A DNA stretch of 59,982 bases from Ruminococcus flavefaciens ATCC 19208 (GTDB lineage: Bacteria > Bacillota > Clostridia > Oscillospirales > Ruminococcaceae), in contig NZ_KI912492.1 in assembly GCF_000518765.1 (NCBI RefSeq), positions 1-59,982 on the forward strand, written 5' to 3'. The position numbers were made by a program, and so were the translations under genes. The notes beneath the pieces are model-generated. The model ran no database searches, was not told where the DNA came from, and saw only the letters and a list, made by a program, of their open reading frames with translations. Within the stretch, counting starts at the first letter, position 1. Each line of letters starts with the position of its first letter. Of the stretch, positions 8,692 through 18,344 are shown piece by piece.

Positions 8692-9384
8692 ATGAAAAAA
8701 AATATGGAGAAGGTTAATGACGTAAAACGAATCGACATAAAGAAAACCGAGGAACTGCTGCAAAGCGGAAGTCTCGAAAACTGCGATGACATGCTGGATA
8801 TACTGCTTGACGAGGTCGGCTTTACAGCAATAGAATCTCTTATGCTCAGGCTGTATATATGTATGGAGATTTATGTTACCGCCTATGCTTTTTCGCAGAA
8901 GCTCGGTGTCAGCACCGAAAAATTCTATGAAAGCTTCGGTACAGCCGATGAGATCGGAAATGAACTGATGACTGTTGAGGATACTGTAAAATTCCTTCAT
9001 ACTCTTATCCGCGAATGCATAATATGGCGCATAGAAGCGGCAAAGGGAAGCAGCAGCAGTATAGTTGCAAAGGCAAAGGATTACATCGACAAAAACTACA
9101 TGAACGATGAGCTTTCGCTTATCGTGGTAGCAGATGCTGTCGGACTCAGTCCTTCATATCTCAGTACACAGTTCAAAAAGGTGTACGGTCAGAATTTGTT
9201 TGAATATCTTGCACTGTCAAGAATAGCTCATGCACGTGAGTTGTTATGCTGTACCTCAAAAATGGTATACGAAGTTGCGTATGACGTAGGCTTCAAGGAT
9301 TATCGGTATTTCAGCCAGATATTCAAGAAATACACGGGACAGACACCCAGACAGTTCCAGAACAGCGCTAATATTTGTCCGTAA
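8692..9384 (+). CDS. AraC-family transcriptional regulator
   Basis: A 230-aa protein with the paired helix-turn-helix of the AraC/XylS family at its C-terminus (about residues 125-225). The first helix-turn-helix is in LIVVADAVGLSPSYLSTQFK, and the family signature AYDVGFKDYRYFSQIFKKYTGQTP follows in full. The N-terminal 120 residues are helical and lack a cupin sugar pocket or a receiver domain, so the signal is unclear. I start it at ATG 8692 behind a GGGG-rich binding site; a TTG at 8677 is the alternative. Lying between araR and the transporter, it probably activates the arabinose or arabinoxylan genes. The two regulators may give dual control. Confidence 0.8.
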   Translation: MKKNMEKVNDVKRIDIKKTEELLQSGSLENCDDMLDILLDEVGFTAIESLMLRLYICMEIYVTAYAFSQKLGVSTEKFYESFGTADEIGNELMTVEDTVKFLHTLIRECIIWRIEAAKGSSSSIVAKAKDYIDKNYMNDELSLIVVADAVGLSPSYLSTQFKKVYGQNLFEYLALSRIAHARELLCCTSKMVYEVAYDVGFKDYRYFSQIFKKYTGQTPRQFQNSANICP

Positions 9385-9439
9385 AATATACTGGTAATGA
9401 TATTCAAAAAATAATAAACATTTTGTGTAACATTTTCGG

Positions 9440-9480
9440 TTGTCATGTATGTACAAATTAGCTATAATGTAAGTACAAGT
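9440..9480 (+). promoter_or_regulatory. Arabinose operon promoter with two AraR-like boxes
   Basis: TTGTCA (9440-9445), 17 bases and TATAAT (9463-9468) form the promoter. ATGTATGTACAAAT (9445-9458) lies in the spacer, and TAATGTAAGTACAAGT (9465-9480) covers the -10 and start. The two boxes share TGTANGTACAA and their centres are 22 bases apart, two helical turns. They match the GTACAAAT half of the AraR operator as I remember it. A repressor bound here would block RNA polymerase. Confidence 0.65.
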
Positions 9481-9532
9481 TAACGGCGAGGACGTTAATG
9501 ACATAATAAATTCGGATGGAGGAATTTTAATT

Positions 9533-10615
9533 ATGAAAATGAAAAAAGTCTTGGCAATGGCAGTAAGTACACTTCTTTGCGGTACTATGCTGGCAGGCTG
9601 CGGAAGCTCAAATGAGTCATCAAATTCAGGCAGCTCATCTAATTCAGAAACAACAACTGAAAAGAAAACAGATGCAGCAACAACTGTAGCTGACAGCGGC
9701 TCTGAAGATAACAATGGCGGCGGAAGCTCATCAGGTGATCTTATCAAGGTAGGCATCATCAATAACGATCCTAACGAGTCGGGCTACCGTACAGCTAATG
9801 TTAATGATCTGAAGGCAACCTTTACAAAGGAAAACGGCTTTGATGCTTCATTTGCTTACAGCCTTAAAAACGAAGAGCAGATCAATGCAGCTCAGAAGTT
9901 CATTCAGGACGAAGTTGATTATCTGCTTCTTTCAGCAGCTGATACAGCAGGCTGGGATTCAGTTCTCAAGGACGCAAAGGACGCTGGAACAAGAGTAATC
10001 CTTTTTGACCGTACAATTGATGCTGACGAGAGCCTCTACGATGCTTCTATCGTTTCTGATATGGCAAAGGAAGGTGAGCAGGCAGTTAAGTGGCTTGAGT
10101 CACAGGATCTTGCATCATATGACATCATTCACCTCCAGGGCGTTATCGGTTCGGCAGCTCAGAAGGGACGTTCAGGCGCACTCAATGATACTGCTGCATC
10201 AAAGGGCTGGAATATCATTACACAGCAGACAGCTGACTGGAATGCTGAAAAGGCACAGCAGATCGTTCAGTCAGTTATCGACTCAGGCAAGAAGTTCAAC
10301 GTAATTTACGCTGAGAATGATGATATGGCAAAGGGTGCAGTTGCTGCACTTGACAGAGCAAACATCTCACACGGTGTTGACAAGGACGTAGTTGTTATAG
10401 GCTTTGACTGCAACAAGTGGGCACTTGAAGAGCTCCAGAAAGGCAACTGGAACTATGACGGACAGTGCAATCCTTTCCAGTCTACATACATCTTGGAAGT
10501 TATCGACAAGCTTGAAAATGGTGAGACCCTCTCTCAGAAAACCATTATCATGGACGAAAAGGGCTTTGATGCAAAGACTATCACAGCCGAAGATGTAGAA
10601 AACTACGGTATCTGA
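9533..10615 (+). CDS. Sugar ABC transporter substrate-binding lipoprotein
   Basis: A 360-aa extracellular lipoprotein. The signal peptide ends in the lipobox LAGC (cysteine near residue 23), followed by a Ser/Asn/Thr-rich tether to about residue 70. The rest is a type I periplasmic-binding fold (IKVGIINNDPNESGYRT; VIYAENDDMAKGAV; VVVIGFDCNKW) of the RbsB/YtfQ group. GGAGG at 9518-9522 precedes the start. Its promoter carries two AraR-like boxes and a strong hairpin separates it from the ATPase gene, so it can be made in excess over the membrane parts. The partner ATPase and two permeases match the YtfQRT-YjfF type. L-arabinose, perhaps in the furanose form, or a short arabinoside is the likely ligand. 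Confidence 0.87.
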   Translation: MKMKKVLAMAVSTLLCGTMLAGCGSSNESSNSGSSSNSETTTEKKTDAATTVADSGSEDNNGGGSSSGDLIKVGIINNDPNESGYRTANVNDLKATFTKENGFDASFAYSLKNEEQINAAQKFIQDEVDYLLLSAADTAGWDSVLKDAKDAGTRVILFDRTIDADESLYDASIVSDMAKEGEQAVKWLESQDLASYDIIHLQGVIGSAAQKGRSGALNDTAASKGWNIITQQTADWNAEKAQQIVQSVIDSGKKFNVIYAENDDMAKGAVAALDRANISHGVDKDVVVIGFDCNKWALEELQKGNWNYDGQCNPFQSTYILEVIDKLENGETLSQKTIIMDEKGFDAKTITAEDVENYGI

Positions 10616-10648
10616 TAATTTTTTTACAGGACATTAAATAATAAAATA

Positions 10649-10692
10649 AGTGCGGTGACGCGGTCGGATATTCCGTCACCGCACTAATTTTA
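10649..10692 (+). terminator. Intercistronic hairpin between binding protein and ATPase
   Basis: AGTGCGGTGACG (10649-10660) and CGTCACCGCACT (10674-10685) form a perfect 12-bp stem followed by an imperfect T tract. Placed after the binding-protein gene, it probably gives partial termination or protects the upstream message. Confidence 0.75.
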
Positions 10693-10751
10693 CAGTTTTT
10701 TTCGTTTAAACGGTACGAAAAAAGGCTGAAACTCACTTAGGAGGAAAAGCA

Positions 10752-12266
10752 ATGCAGGAAAAATCATTGCTGGAAATGCGCGGGATATATAAGTCCTTTC
10801 CGGGAGTCAAGGCGCTTAGAAATGTGGATTTTACACTTCGTGAGGGTGAGATCCATGCGCTTATGGGCGAGAACGGTGCAGGCAAATCAACTCTTATAAA
10901 GGTGCTCACAGGCGTACATATAAAAGACAGCGGAGATATTTTTTTAAAGGGGCACAGCGGCGCTGTCCAGATACATTCTCCACAGGATGCTCAGAATCTG
11001 GGTATAAGTACAGTATATCAGGAGATATCACTTTGTCCGAACCTCTCAGTGGCAGAGAATATCTTCCTTGGCAGAGGAAAGCATGGTATCGTAAACTGGA
11101 GAAACATGAACCGCCATGCCGGAAAGCTTCTTGATTCACTTGGTATAGCGGTAAAACCAACACAGCAGCTGGCAAGCTGTTCTATAGCTGTACAGCAGAT
11201 GGTAGCTATAGCAAGAGCAGTTGATATGGAATGCAGTGTGCTTATTCTTGACGAGCCGACTTCGTCTCTTGACGAGTCAGAGGTCGAAAAGCTTTTCGGG
11301 CTTATGAGACAGCTCAAAGAGCGCGGTGTAGGCATCATATTCGTAACACACTTCCTCGATCAGGTGTATGAGGTATGTGACAGGATAACTGTTCTGCGTG
11401 ACGGACAGCTTGTAGGTGAATATGAGATAGAAAAGCTTCCTCGTGTACAGCTGGTATCAAAGATGCTGGGCAAAGAGCTTGATGATATGGCGGATATCAA
11501 GAATGATATCCCTGTGTTTGAGGAAAAGGACAAGGGTTACGTTTATGAAGCTGAGGGATTATGCAGTTCGGAAGGCATAAAACCATTCAATTTCAATATC
11601 CGCAAGGGCGAGGTAAACGGCTTTACGGGACTTCTCGGTTCGGGACGAAGCGAGTGCGTAAGAGCTATTTTCGGAGCTGACAAGGTAACAGGCGGAAGAG
11701 TAAAGGTAAACGGCAAGGAAGTAAAGATAAACAAGCCGATAGACGCGATGAAGAACGGTATTGCTTATCTTCCCGAGGATCGTAAGCGTGACGGAATAGT
11801 AGGCGATCTTTCCGTGCGTGATAATATCATACTTGCATTGCAGGTGAAGAAGGGCTTCTTCAAGCCGTTCACCAAGGCTGAGGCGATAAAATTCGCAGAA
11901 GAGTATATAAAGCTTCTTGATATCAAGACGGCGTCGGTGGATACGCCTATCAAGTCGCTTTCAGGCGGAAATCAGCAGAAGGTAATACTTGGACGCTGGC
12001 TGCTGACACATCCCGAATATCTTATCCTTGATGAACCGACCCGCGGTATCGACGTCGGTACAAAGGTAGATATACAGAAGCTTGTACTGAAGCTTGCTTC
12101 TGAGGGTATGAGCATAACATTCATTTCATCAGAGACCGATGAAATGCTTCGTACCTGTTCAAGACTGATGGTAATGCGTGACCGTAAGCTTGTAGGCGAG
12201 CTTACAGGTGATGAGCTTACCCAGAATACAATAATGAATACAATCGCAGGAGGTGGGCAGGAATGA
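10752..12266 (+). CDS. Sugar ABC transporter double ATPase (RbsA/AraG/YtfR type)
   Basis: A 504-aa ATPase with two fused nucleotide-binding domains, as usual for ribose/arabinose-class importers. Domain 1 has Walker A GENGAGKST and Walker B LILDEPTSSLD. Domain 2 has a degenerate Walker A (GLLGSGRSE), signature LSGGNQQK and Walker B LILDEPTRGID, the usual pattern in this family. AGGAGG precedes ATG 10752. Its last codons overlap the first permease gene by four bases. It powers uptake of the sugar caught by the lipoprotein upstream. Confidence 0.93.
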   Translation: MQEKSLLEMRGIYKSFPGVKALRNVDFTLREGEIHALMGENGAGKSTLIKVLTGVHIKDSGDIFLKGHSGAVQIHSPQDAQNLGISTVYQEISLCPNLSVAENIFLGRGKHGIVNWRNMNRHAGKLLDSLGIAVKPTQQLASCSIAVQQMVAIARAVDMECSVLILDEPTSSLDESEVEKLFGLMRQLKERGVGIIFVTHFLDQVYEVCDRITVLRDGQLVGEYEIEKLPRVQLVSKMLGKELDDMADIKNDIPVFEEKDKGYVYEAEGLCSSEGIKPFNFNIRKGEVNGFTGLLGSGRSECVRAIFGADKVTGGRVKVNGKEVKINKPIDAMKNGIAYLPEDRKRDGIVGDLSVRDNIILALQVKKGFFKPFTKAEAIKFAEEYIKLLDIKTASVDTPIKSLSGGNQQKVILGRWLLTHPEYLILDEPTRGIDVGTKVDIQKLVLKLASEGMSITFISSETDEMLRTCSRLMVMRDRKLVGELTGDELTQNTIMNTIAGGGQE

Positions 12267-13360
12267 CAGCAAGACCAAAAACTGCTGAAAAAAGCTCTTT
12301 CTTGGCAAGTATCGTAAGAAAGCAGATATTTATTCCTATAGCTGCCCTGCTCTTACTTGCAATATTCAACCTGATCATGGATCCTTCATTCTTCAAGATA
12401 ACTCTTGGACACAACATTGAAGGAAATCCCGTTCTTTCAGGAAATATCATTTCGATAATCGACTATGGCTCTGAGCTTGCGATCCTTGCCATCGGCATGA
12501 CGCTGGTAACAGCAGCTTCACGCGGACAGGATATCAGTGTGGGTGCTGCCATAGCAATAAGCGGAAGCGTTGTTCTCAGGATCCTCTGCGGACCTAATGC
12601 AGATGCTGCCACGCTTCAGGCTCCTATAATAGTTGCATTCCTTGCAAGCTGCATTGTAGCAATGGCTTTCGGTGCTTTCAACGGAGCACTGGTATCCATA
12701 TTCAGGATACAGCCAATGGTTGCAACACTTATACTCTTTACAGCAGGACGTTCCATAGCAGCATGGATAAACCATAACAAGCTTCCGGTAGTTAATGATA
12801 AAACGTTTGCCTATTTCGGGGGATATATTCCGGGTATACCGATACCCACACCGGTATTTATTGCAATAGCTTGCTTTATCGTTATATGGATTGTCCTGAA
12901 ATTCACTACTCTGGGACTTTATGCACAGGCTGTAGGTATCAATGAAAAGACATCTCGTCTGAACGGTCTCAATCCTGCATTCATCAAGTTCATAACCTAT
13001 GTTATACTTGGTCTCTGCGTAGCAGTTGCAGCATTTATCAAGGTAAGCCGTGTTTCGACTATCAACTATTCAGTAGTTGCAAAGGATATTGAAATGGACG
13101 CTATCCTTGCAGTCGCACTGGGCGGTAACTCACTCAGCGGCGGAAAATTCAGTATATCCGCTTCTATACTCGGAGCATATGTTATACAGTTCCTTACTAC
13201 GACTCTTTACAAGTTCAACGTACAGGCAGACGCTCTTCCTGCTTACAAGGCAGTAGTAGTAATTTTACTTGTAATACTGAGCGCACCTATAGTACGTGAA
13301 AAATTATCAGCATTCTTCAAGAGCCTGCGTTCACCTGTGAAGGCAGAGAGCAAGAGCTGA
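12263..13360 (+). CDS. Sugar ABC transporter permease 1 (YtfT-like)
   Basis: A 365-aa membrane protein of the BPD_transp_2 (ribose/xylose/arabinose permease) family. It has about ten hydrophobic segments, with the family motifs AIGMTLVTAASRGQDISVG and AVALGGNSLSGGKFS. The start overlaps the ATPase stop (ATGA), and the second permease follows after 28 bases. Having two different permeases in one importer is typical of the galactofuranose transporter YtfQRT-YjfF and of its arabinose-linked relatives, not of the classical AraFGH system. Confidence 0.9.
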   Translation: MTARPKTAEKSSFLASIVRKQIFIPIAALLLLAIFNLIMDPSFFKITLGHNIEGNPVLSGNIISIIDYGSELAILAIGMTLVTAASRGQDISVGAAIAISGSVVLRILCGPNADAATLQAPIIVAFLASCIVAMAFGAFNGALVSIFRIQPMVATLILFTAGRSIAAWINHNKLPVVNDKTFAYFGGYIPGIPIPTPVFIAIACFIVIWIVLKFTTLGLYAQAVGINEKTSRLNGLNPAFIKFITYVILGLCVAVAAFIKVSRVSTINYSVVAKDIEMDAILAVALGGNSLSGGKFSISASILGAYVIQFLTTTLYKFNVQADALPAYKAVVVILLVILSAPIVREKLSAFFKSLRSPVKAESKS

Positions 13361-13388
13361 AAAAAGGGCAGAAACGGAGGAATAATAT

Positions 13389-14480
13389 ATGCCGCAGAAA
13401 GACATGACTGTCGGTAAAACACGCCGACATCTGCTTAGAGGAATAACAGACACGAATCTGCTCATGTCGATAACGATAATCGTATTCATACTTATGTATC
13501 TTTATGCGATATTCGGACTTGGCGAAGGCTTCCTCAAAGCACAGACATTTTTCAATATGCTTAATGCGAACGCTGCACTTATCATACTTGCCTGCGGTAT
13601 GACGCTGGTAATGATAACAGGCGGTATCGACATATCGGTAGGCGGTATGACCGCACTTGTGAGCATGAGCTCGGCCGTATTTCTTGATAAACACAGCGGA
13701 AGCGTTGCAGGCGCTATGCTGATATCACTTGGCATCGGACTTGCATTCGGACTTATACAGGGATTCCTTGTAGCATATCTGGATATCCAGCCGTTCATAG
13801 TTACGCTGGCGGGTATGTTCTTTGCAAGAGGTATGACTACCATTGTAAATCCTGATCAGTTCAATGTACAGAACGAGTCGTTTGTAAAGCTTAAAGAAAC
13901 AAGAATAATAATCCCCGGAATGGGCTGGGTAAATAAAAGAGGTGTCTACATAGATGCTTATATAGAGATCGGCGTTATAGTAGCACTCATTATCGTCGCT
14001 GCACTTTTCCTCTTCCTTAAATGGACAAAGACAGGAAGAAACTTCTATGCAGTAGGCGGAAATAAACAAAGCGCACTTATGCTTGGAATAAACGTAAAGA
14101 GAACAACATTCCTTGCTTATCTTATGTGCGGAATTTTAGGTGGAATTGGCGGTTTTGTATATTTTATGCACGTAGGCTCGGGCTCTCCGTCTCATGCAAC
14201 AGGTGCAGAGATGAATGCCATAGCTTCCTCCATCATCGGCGGAACAATGCTTACGGGCGGCGTCGGAAATATAGTGGGAACACTTTTCGGCGTACTTTCA
14301 CTTGCTCTTATCCAGAATATAGTATCATCAGTAGGACTTGACGATGCTTGGTGGACAGGAATAACAAACGCATCTATGCTTTGTATCTTCCTTATAGTCC
14401 AGAGCATAATTATAGCTCAGCGTAAAAAGGCTAATCTTTCAGCCTCCAAGTCTGTTGTAACAAAAGGAGTAAAAAAATGA
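13389..14480 (+). CDS. Sugar ABC transporter permease 2 (YjfF-like)
   Basis: A 363-aa permease of the same family as its upstream neighbour. The motifs ACGMTLVMITGGIDISVGGM and AIASSIIGGTMLTGGVGN are clear, with about nine to ten transmembrane stretches. GGAGG sits just before ATG 13389. It probably forms a heterodimer with the first permease. The stop overlaps the kinase start by four bases (ATGA), tying uptake to phosphorylation. Confidence 0.9.
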   Translation: MPQKDMTVGKTRRHLLRGITDTNLLMSITIIVFILMYLYAIFGLGEGFLKAQTFFNMLNANAALIILACGMTLVMITGGIDISVGGMTALVSMSSAVFLDKHSGSVAGAMLISLGIGLAFGLIQGFLVAYLDIQPFIVTLAGMFFARGMTTIVNPDQFNVQNESFVKLKETRIIIPGMGWVNKRGVYIDAYIEIGVIVALIIVAALFLFLKWTKTGRNFYAVGGNKQSALMLGINVKRTTFLAYLMCGILGGIGGFVYFMHVGSGSPSHATGAEMNAIASSIIGGTMLTGGVGNIVGTLFGVLSLALIQNIVSSVGLDDAWWTGITNASMLCIFLIVQSIIIAQRKKANLSASKSVVTKGVKK

Positions 14481-16066
14481 GCAGTGCAGATACAATAAAG
14501 GACGGTAAAGCTGTAATAGGCATTGAATTCGGTTCGACACGTATCAAGGCGTTACTTATAGGTGAGGACCGTGCTCCGCTGGCATCGGGAGTATACGACT
14601 GGCAGAACGAGCTGCTTGACGGCGTATGGACATACTCCCTTGAAAATGTCAGAAAAGGACTTCGTGACTGCTTTGCCGACCTGATGAAAAACGTTGAAGA
14701 AAAATACGGAACAAAGCTTGAGAAAGCCGCTGCAATCGGCATATCGGCAATGATGCACGGCTATCTCGTATTCGATGAAAAAGATGAGCAGCTTGTACCC
14801 TTTAGAACATGGCGCAATACCATTACGGAGGAAGCTGCTGAAAAGCTGACGGAAGCGTTCAGTTTCAATATACCTCAGCGCTGGAGCATAGCACATCTTT
14901 ATCAGGCTATGCTCAATAAAGAGCCTCATGTGGGAAGAATATCATTCATGACCACCCTTGCAGGTTATGTACACTATCTTCTTACAGGTGAAAAGGTCAT
15001 AGGAACAGGCGATGCTTCGGGAATCTTCCCCATAGCACAGGATACCTGTGATTATGATGCGGAAATGATGTCCGGATTTGATGCTCTTGCAAAGGGTACA
15101 GATCTTAAAGCAAAGCTTGCAGATATCCTGCCGCGCATAGTGCCTGTAGGCGAATGTGCAGGAAAGCTTACTAAGGCAGGAGCAAAGCTCCTCGACCCAA
15201 CAGGAACTTTCAAAGCAGGAGTACCTTGCTGTCCGCCGGAGGGTGATGCACAGACAGGTATGGCTGCAACTAACAGTATCACACCGAAAACAGGCAATGT
15301 TTCGGCAGGAACATCTATATTCTCAATGATAGTTCTTGAAGAAAAGCTCAAAGCTGTTCACCGTGAGATAGACATTGTTACTACTCCATGCGGAGCGCCG
15401 GTGGCTATGGTGCACTGTAACAGCTGTACATCTGATCTTGATGTATGGTTCGGTATATTCGGCGAGCTTCTTAAAGAAGCAGGCTGCGATATGCCAAAAG
15501 GCAAGCTTTACGATCTGCTCTACGGTCTTGCAGCTGAAGGCGAAACAGACTGCAGCGGTATAGTGTCGTATAACTACTTTGCAGGCGAGCCCGTAACAGG
15601 AGTAAAGGACGGCAAACTGCTTATGATGCGTGATCCTGATTCAGCGTTCAATATAAGAAATCTTGTACGCAGCCTTGTTTATTCATGCATCGCTTCTTTA
15701 AAAGCAGGCATGGACATACTTACAGAGCAGGAGCACGTAAAGCTTGAAAAGATATATGCTCACGGCGGTTTCTTCAAGACTCCCGTGCCAAGTCAGAATT
15801 TCCTTTCGGCAGCTCTCGGTGCAGATGTTACACTTATGCAGACCGCAGGAGAAGGCGGTGCGTGGGGAATAGCACTTCTTGCAGACTACATGGTATGCAG
15901 AGAAAGCGGCGAGACTCTCGAGGATTACCTGAACAACAGAGTATTTGCCGATATGAAAGGAAATACAGTTTCTCCTAAGTCGGAAGACGTTGACGGAATA
16001 AACAAATATATGAAAAATTACCTTTCGGGACTTGCGTCAGTCAAAGCAGCCGTTTCCGAAAAATAG
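14477..16066 (+). CDS. FGGY-family carbohydrate kinase, probable L-ribulokinase
   Basis: A 529-aa kinase of the FGGY family. The N-terminal ATPase-fold motif is IGIEFGSTRIKALL, and GISAMMHGYLVFD, GTGDASGIFPI, AGTSIFSMIV and the C-terminal AHGGFFKTPV and GEGGAWGIALLA follow in order. It lies between the transporter and araA/araD. The pathway needs an L-ribulose kinase at this step, so that is the likely reaction (L-ribulose to L-ribulose 5-phosphate). It does not look like the classical E. coli/Bacillus AraB, so a non-orthologous ribulokinase is my reading; xylulokinase activity cannot be excluded. Confidence 0.82.
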   Translation: MSSADTIKDGKAVIGIEFGSTRIKALLIGEDRAPLASGVYDWQNELLDGVWTYSLENVRKGLRDCFADLMKNVEEKYGTKLEKAAAIGISAMMHGYLVFDEKDEQLVPFRTWRNTITEEAAEKLTEAFSFNIPQRWSIAHLYQAMLNKEPHVGRISFMTTLAGYVHYLLTGEKVIGTGDASGIFPIAQDTCDYDAEMMSGFDALAKGTDLKAKLADILPRIVPVGECAGKLTKAGAKLLDPTGTFKAGVPCCPPEGDAQTGMAATNSITPKTGNVSAGTSIFSMIVLEEKLKAVHREIDIVTTPCGAPVAMVHCNSCTSDLDVWFGIFGELLKEAGCDMPKGKLYDLLYGLAAEGETDCSGIVSYNYFAGEPVTGVKDGKLLMMRDPDSAFNIRNLVRSLVYSCIASLKAGMDILTEQEHVKLEKIYAHGGFFKTPVPSQNFLSAALGADVTLMQTAGEGGAWGIALLADYMVCRESGETLEDYLNNRVFADMKGNTVSPKSEDVDGINKYMKNYLSGLASVKAAVSEK

Positions 16067-16083
16067 AAAGGATATGATATAGA

Positions 16084-17517
16084 ATGAAATTTTGGTTTGT
16101 AACCGGCTCACAGTTCTTATACGGTGAAGAAACATTAAGACAGGTGGAAGAGGACTCAAAGAAGATAGTTGACGGACTTGATCTCCCGTTTCCTGTTGAA
16201 TACAAAATGACAGTTAAGAAAGAGTCGGAGATAGAGCGTATAATAAAGGAAGCGAATTATGACGATGAGTGCGCAGGAATAATCACATTCTGTCATACAT
16301 TCTCTCCCTCAAAGATGTGGATAAACGGGCTTGCACTTTTACAGAAGCCGTGGCTGCATTTCCACACACAGTTCAATGAGACTATCCCCAACGAGGGTAT
16401 AGACATGGACTATATGAATCTTCATCAGTCCGCACACGGCGACAGAGAGCACGGCTTTATCGGAGCTCGTCTGCGTATGCCGAGAGCAGTTGTTGCAGGA
16501 CACTGGAAGGACAAGAAGGTACAGGAAAAGATAGCAGAGTGGCAGCGCGCAGCAGTGGGAGCACTGTTCAGCAAGAGCCTTAAAATAGTGCGTTTCGGTG
16601 ATAATATGCGTGAGGTTGCAGTTACCGAGGGCGACAAGATTGAAGCACAGCTCAAGCTTGGCTGGCAGGTAAATACCTTTGCAGTAGGCGACCTTGTTGA
16701 GATAATGAACGCTGTTAAAGACGCAGAGATCGACGAACTTATGAAAGAATACGCAGAGCTTTACGACTATGATAAGGCTGATGAAGAAACTATCAGATAT
16801 CAGGCTCGTGAAGAGATAGCTATTGAGAAGATACTTGTACGCGAGGGTGCAAAGGCATTTTCAAACACATTCGAGGATCTTCACGGTATGCGTCAGCTTC
16901 CCGGACTTGCTACACAGCACCTTATGCACAAGGGCTACGGCTTTGGTGCAGAGGGCGACTGGAAAACAGCAGGTATGACAGCCATCGTAAAGGCGATGTA
17001 TCCTGAGGGAAATACCTCCTTCATGGAAGACTATACATATGATTATAAGCATGAGCTAATACTCGGCTCACATATGCTTGAGGTATGCCCGTCCATCGCA
17101 GCTGACAAGCCGCGTATCGAGGTACATAAGCTCGGTATCGGCGGTAAGGAAGCACCTGCAAGAATAGTATTCGAGGGCAGAGCAGGTTCGGCAAAGGCAC
17201 TGTCACTCATCGACATCGGCGGCAGATTCAGACTTATCTCACAGGACGTTGAGTGCGAAAAGCCATTCCAGTCAATGCCTAATCTTCCTGTTGCAAGAAC
17301 TATGTGGAAGCCTGCACCTTCATTCCTTGAAGGTCTTGAATGCTGGATAATCGCAGGCGGAGCACATCATACAGTTCTGTCATATGATATAACAGATGAA
17401 ACTGTACGTGATTTTGCACGTATCATGGGCATAGAACTTGTGGTCATCAATAAGGATACCACAAAGGAAAAACTTGAACGTGATATAATGATCGGAGATA
17501 TGATATATGGACGTTAA
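16084..17517 (+). CDS. araA: L-arabinose isomerase
   Basis: A 477-aa protein that interconverts L-arabinose and L-ribulose. The N-terminus [16 protein letters not shown] is diagnostic. The family's metal/catalytic residues appear in place: E290 in FGAEGDWK, E315 in SFMEDY, H330 in LGSHML and the histidine pair at 428-429 in GGAHHT. Length is close to that of E. coli AraA (500 aa) and Bacillus AraA (496 aa). It begins 17 bases after the kinase, behind AAAGGATATG, and its end overlaps araD by 11 bases. Confidence 0.97.
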   Translation: MKFWFVTGSQFLYGEETLRQVEEDSKKIVDGLDLPFPVEYKMTVKKESEIERIIKEANYDDECAGIITFCHTFSPSKMWINGLALLQKPWLHFHTQFNETIPNEGIDMDYMNLHQSAHGDREHGFIGARLRMPRAVVAGHWKDKKVQEKIAEWQRAAVGALFSKSLKIVRFGDNMREVAVTEGDKIEAQLKLGWQVNTFAVGDLVEIMNAVKDAEIDELMKEYAELYDYDKADEETIRYQAREEIAIEKILVREGAKAFSNTFEDLHGMRQLPGLATQHLMHKGYGFGAEGDWKTAGMTAIVKAMYPEGNTSFMEDYTYDYKHELILGSHMLEVCPSIAADKPRIEVHKLGIGGKEAPARIVFEGRAGSAKALSLIDIGGRFRLISQDVECEKPFQSMPNLPVARTMWKPAPSFLEGLECWIIAGGAHHTVLSYDITDETVRDFARIMGIELVVINKDTTKEKLERDIMIGDMIYGR

Positions 17518-18196
17518 GGACCTTAAAGAACGTGTCCTTAAAGCCAATCTGTTACTTCCAAAATACGGACTTGTGACATTTACATGGGGCAATGTGAGCG
17601 AATACGACCGCGAGAGCGGACTTGTTGCCATAAAGCCCAGCGGTGTTGAATATGATTCAATGACCGCAGATGATATAGTTATACTGACACTTGACGGCGA
17701 GAAGGTCGAAGGGGAATTATCGCCGTCAAGTGACACTCCTACCCATCTGGAGATATACAGGAATTTTGACGGAGTTTGCGGAGTAGTACATACCCATAGC
17801 CGATATGCAACTTCTTTTGCACAGGCTTGTGTTGGTATACCGCCTCTCGGAACTACACACGGCGATTATTTCTACGGTGAGATACCTTGTACAAGGGATA
17901 TGACCGATGCAGAGGTAAACGGCGATTACGAGCTTGAAACAGGCAAGGTAATAGTTGAAGGCTGTCCCTCTTATGATAAGATCCCCGCTGTACTTGTGGC
18001 AAATCACGGACCATTCGCATGGGGCAAGGACTGTATGGAAGCTGTTCACAATGCAGTAGTTCTTGAAGAGCTTTCCGCAATGGCGTGGATAACAAAGACA
18101 CTTCGTCATGACACTCCCAATATGCCACAGCGTCTGCTTGACAAGCATTTCTTCCGCAAGCACGGTGCGAATGCATATTACGGGCAGAAAAAATAA
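17507..18196 (+). CDS. araD: L-ribulose-5-phosphate 4-epimerase
   Basis: A 229-aa class II aldolase-fold epimerase that turns L-ribulose 5-phosphate into D-xylulose 5-phosphate, completing the route into the pentose phosphate pathway. [26 protein letters not shown], the zinc histidines in [10 protein letters not shown], and ANHGPFAWG near the C-terminus match AraD. The start lies inside the end of araA (11-base overlap), implying coupled translation. A terminator follows, closing the operon. Confidence 0.96.
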   Translation: MDVKDLKERVLKANLLLPKYGLVTFTWGNVSEYDRESGLVAIKPSGVEYDSMTADDIVILTLDGEKVEGELSPSSDTPTHLEIYRNFDGVCGVVHTHSRYATSFAQACVGIPPLGTTHGDYFYGEIPCTRDMTDAEVNGDYELETGKVIVEGCPSYDKIPAVLVANHGPFAWGKDCMEAVHNAVVLEELSAMAWITKTLRHDTPNMPQRLLDKHFFRKHGANAYYGQKK

Positions 18197-18252
18197 TAAA
18201 TCAGTTAGTCATTTCTCAAAATGAGATGAACCCCTCCAATAAAAAAGCAAAA

Positions 18253-18279
18253 AAGTCTCTGTTTTCAGAGACTTTTTTG
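18253..18279 (+). terminator. Rho-independent terminator of the arabinose operon
   Basis: AAGTCTCTG (18253-18261) and CAGAGACTT (18266-18274) form a perfect stem with a T run. Confidence 0.92.
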
Positions 18280-18284
18280 TTTGC

Positions 18285-18313
18285 TTGAAATTCTTTGGTT
18301 TATGATGTATAAT
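18285..18313 (+). promoter_or_regulatory. Sigma-A promoter for DUF3592 gene
   Basis: TTGAAA (18285-18290), 17 bases, TATAAT (18308-18313); the gene starts 31 bases further on. Confidence 0.75.
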
Positions 18314-18344
18314 GTCTATAATAACTTTTACGGGGGAGTGAGTA

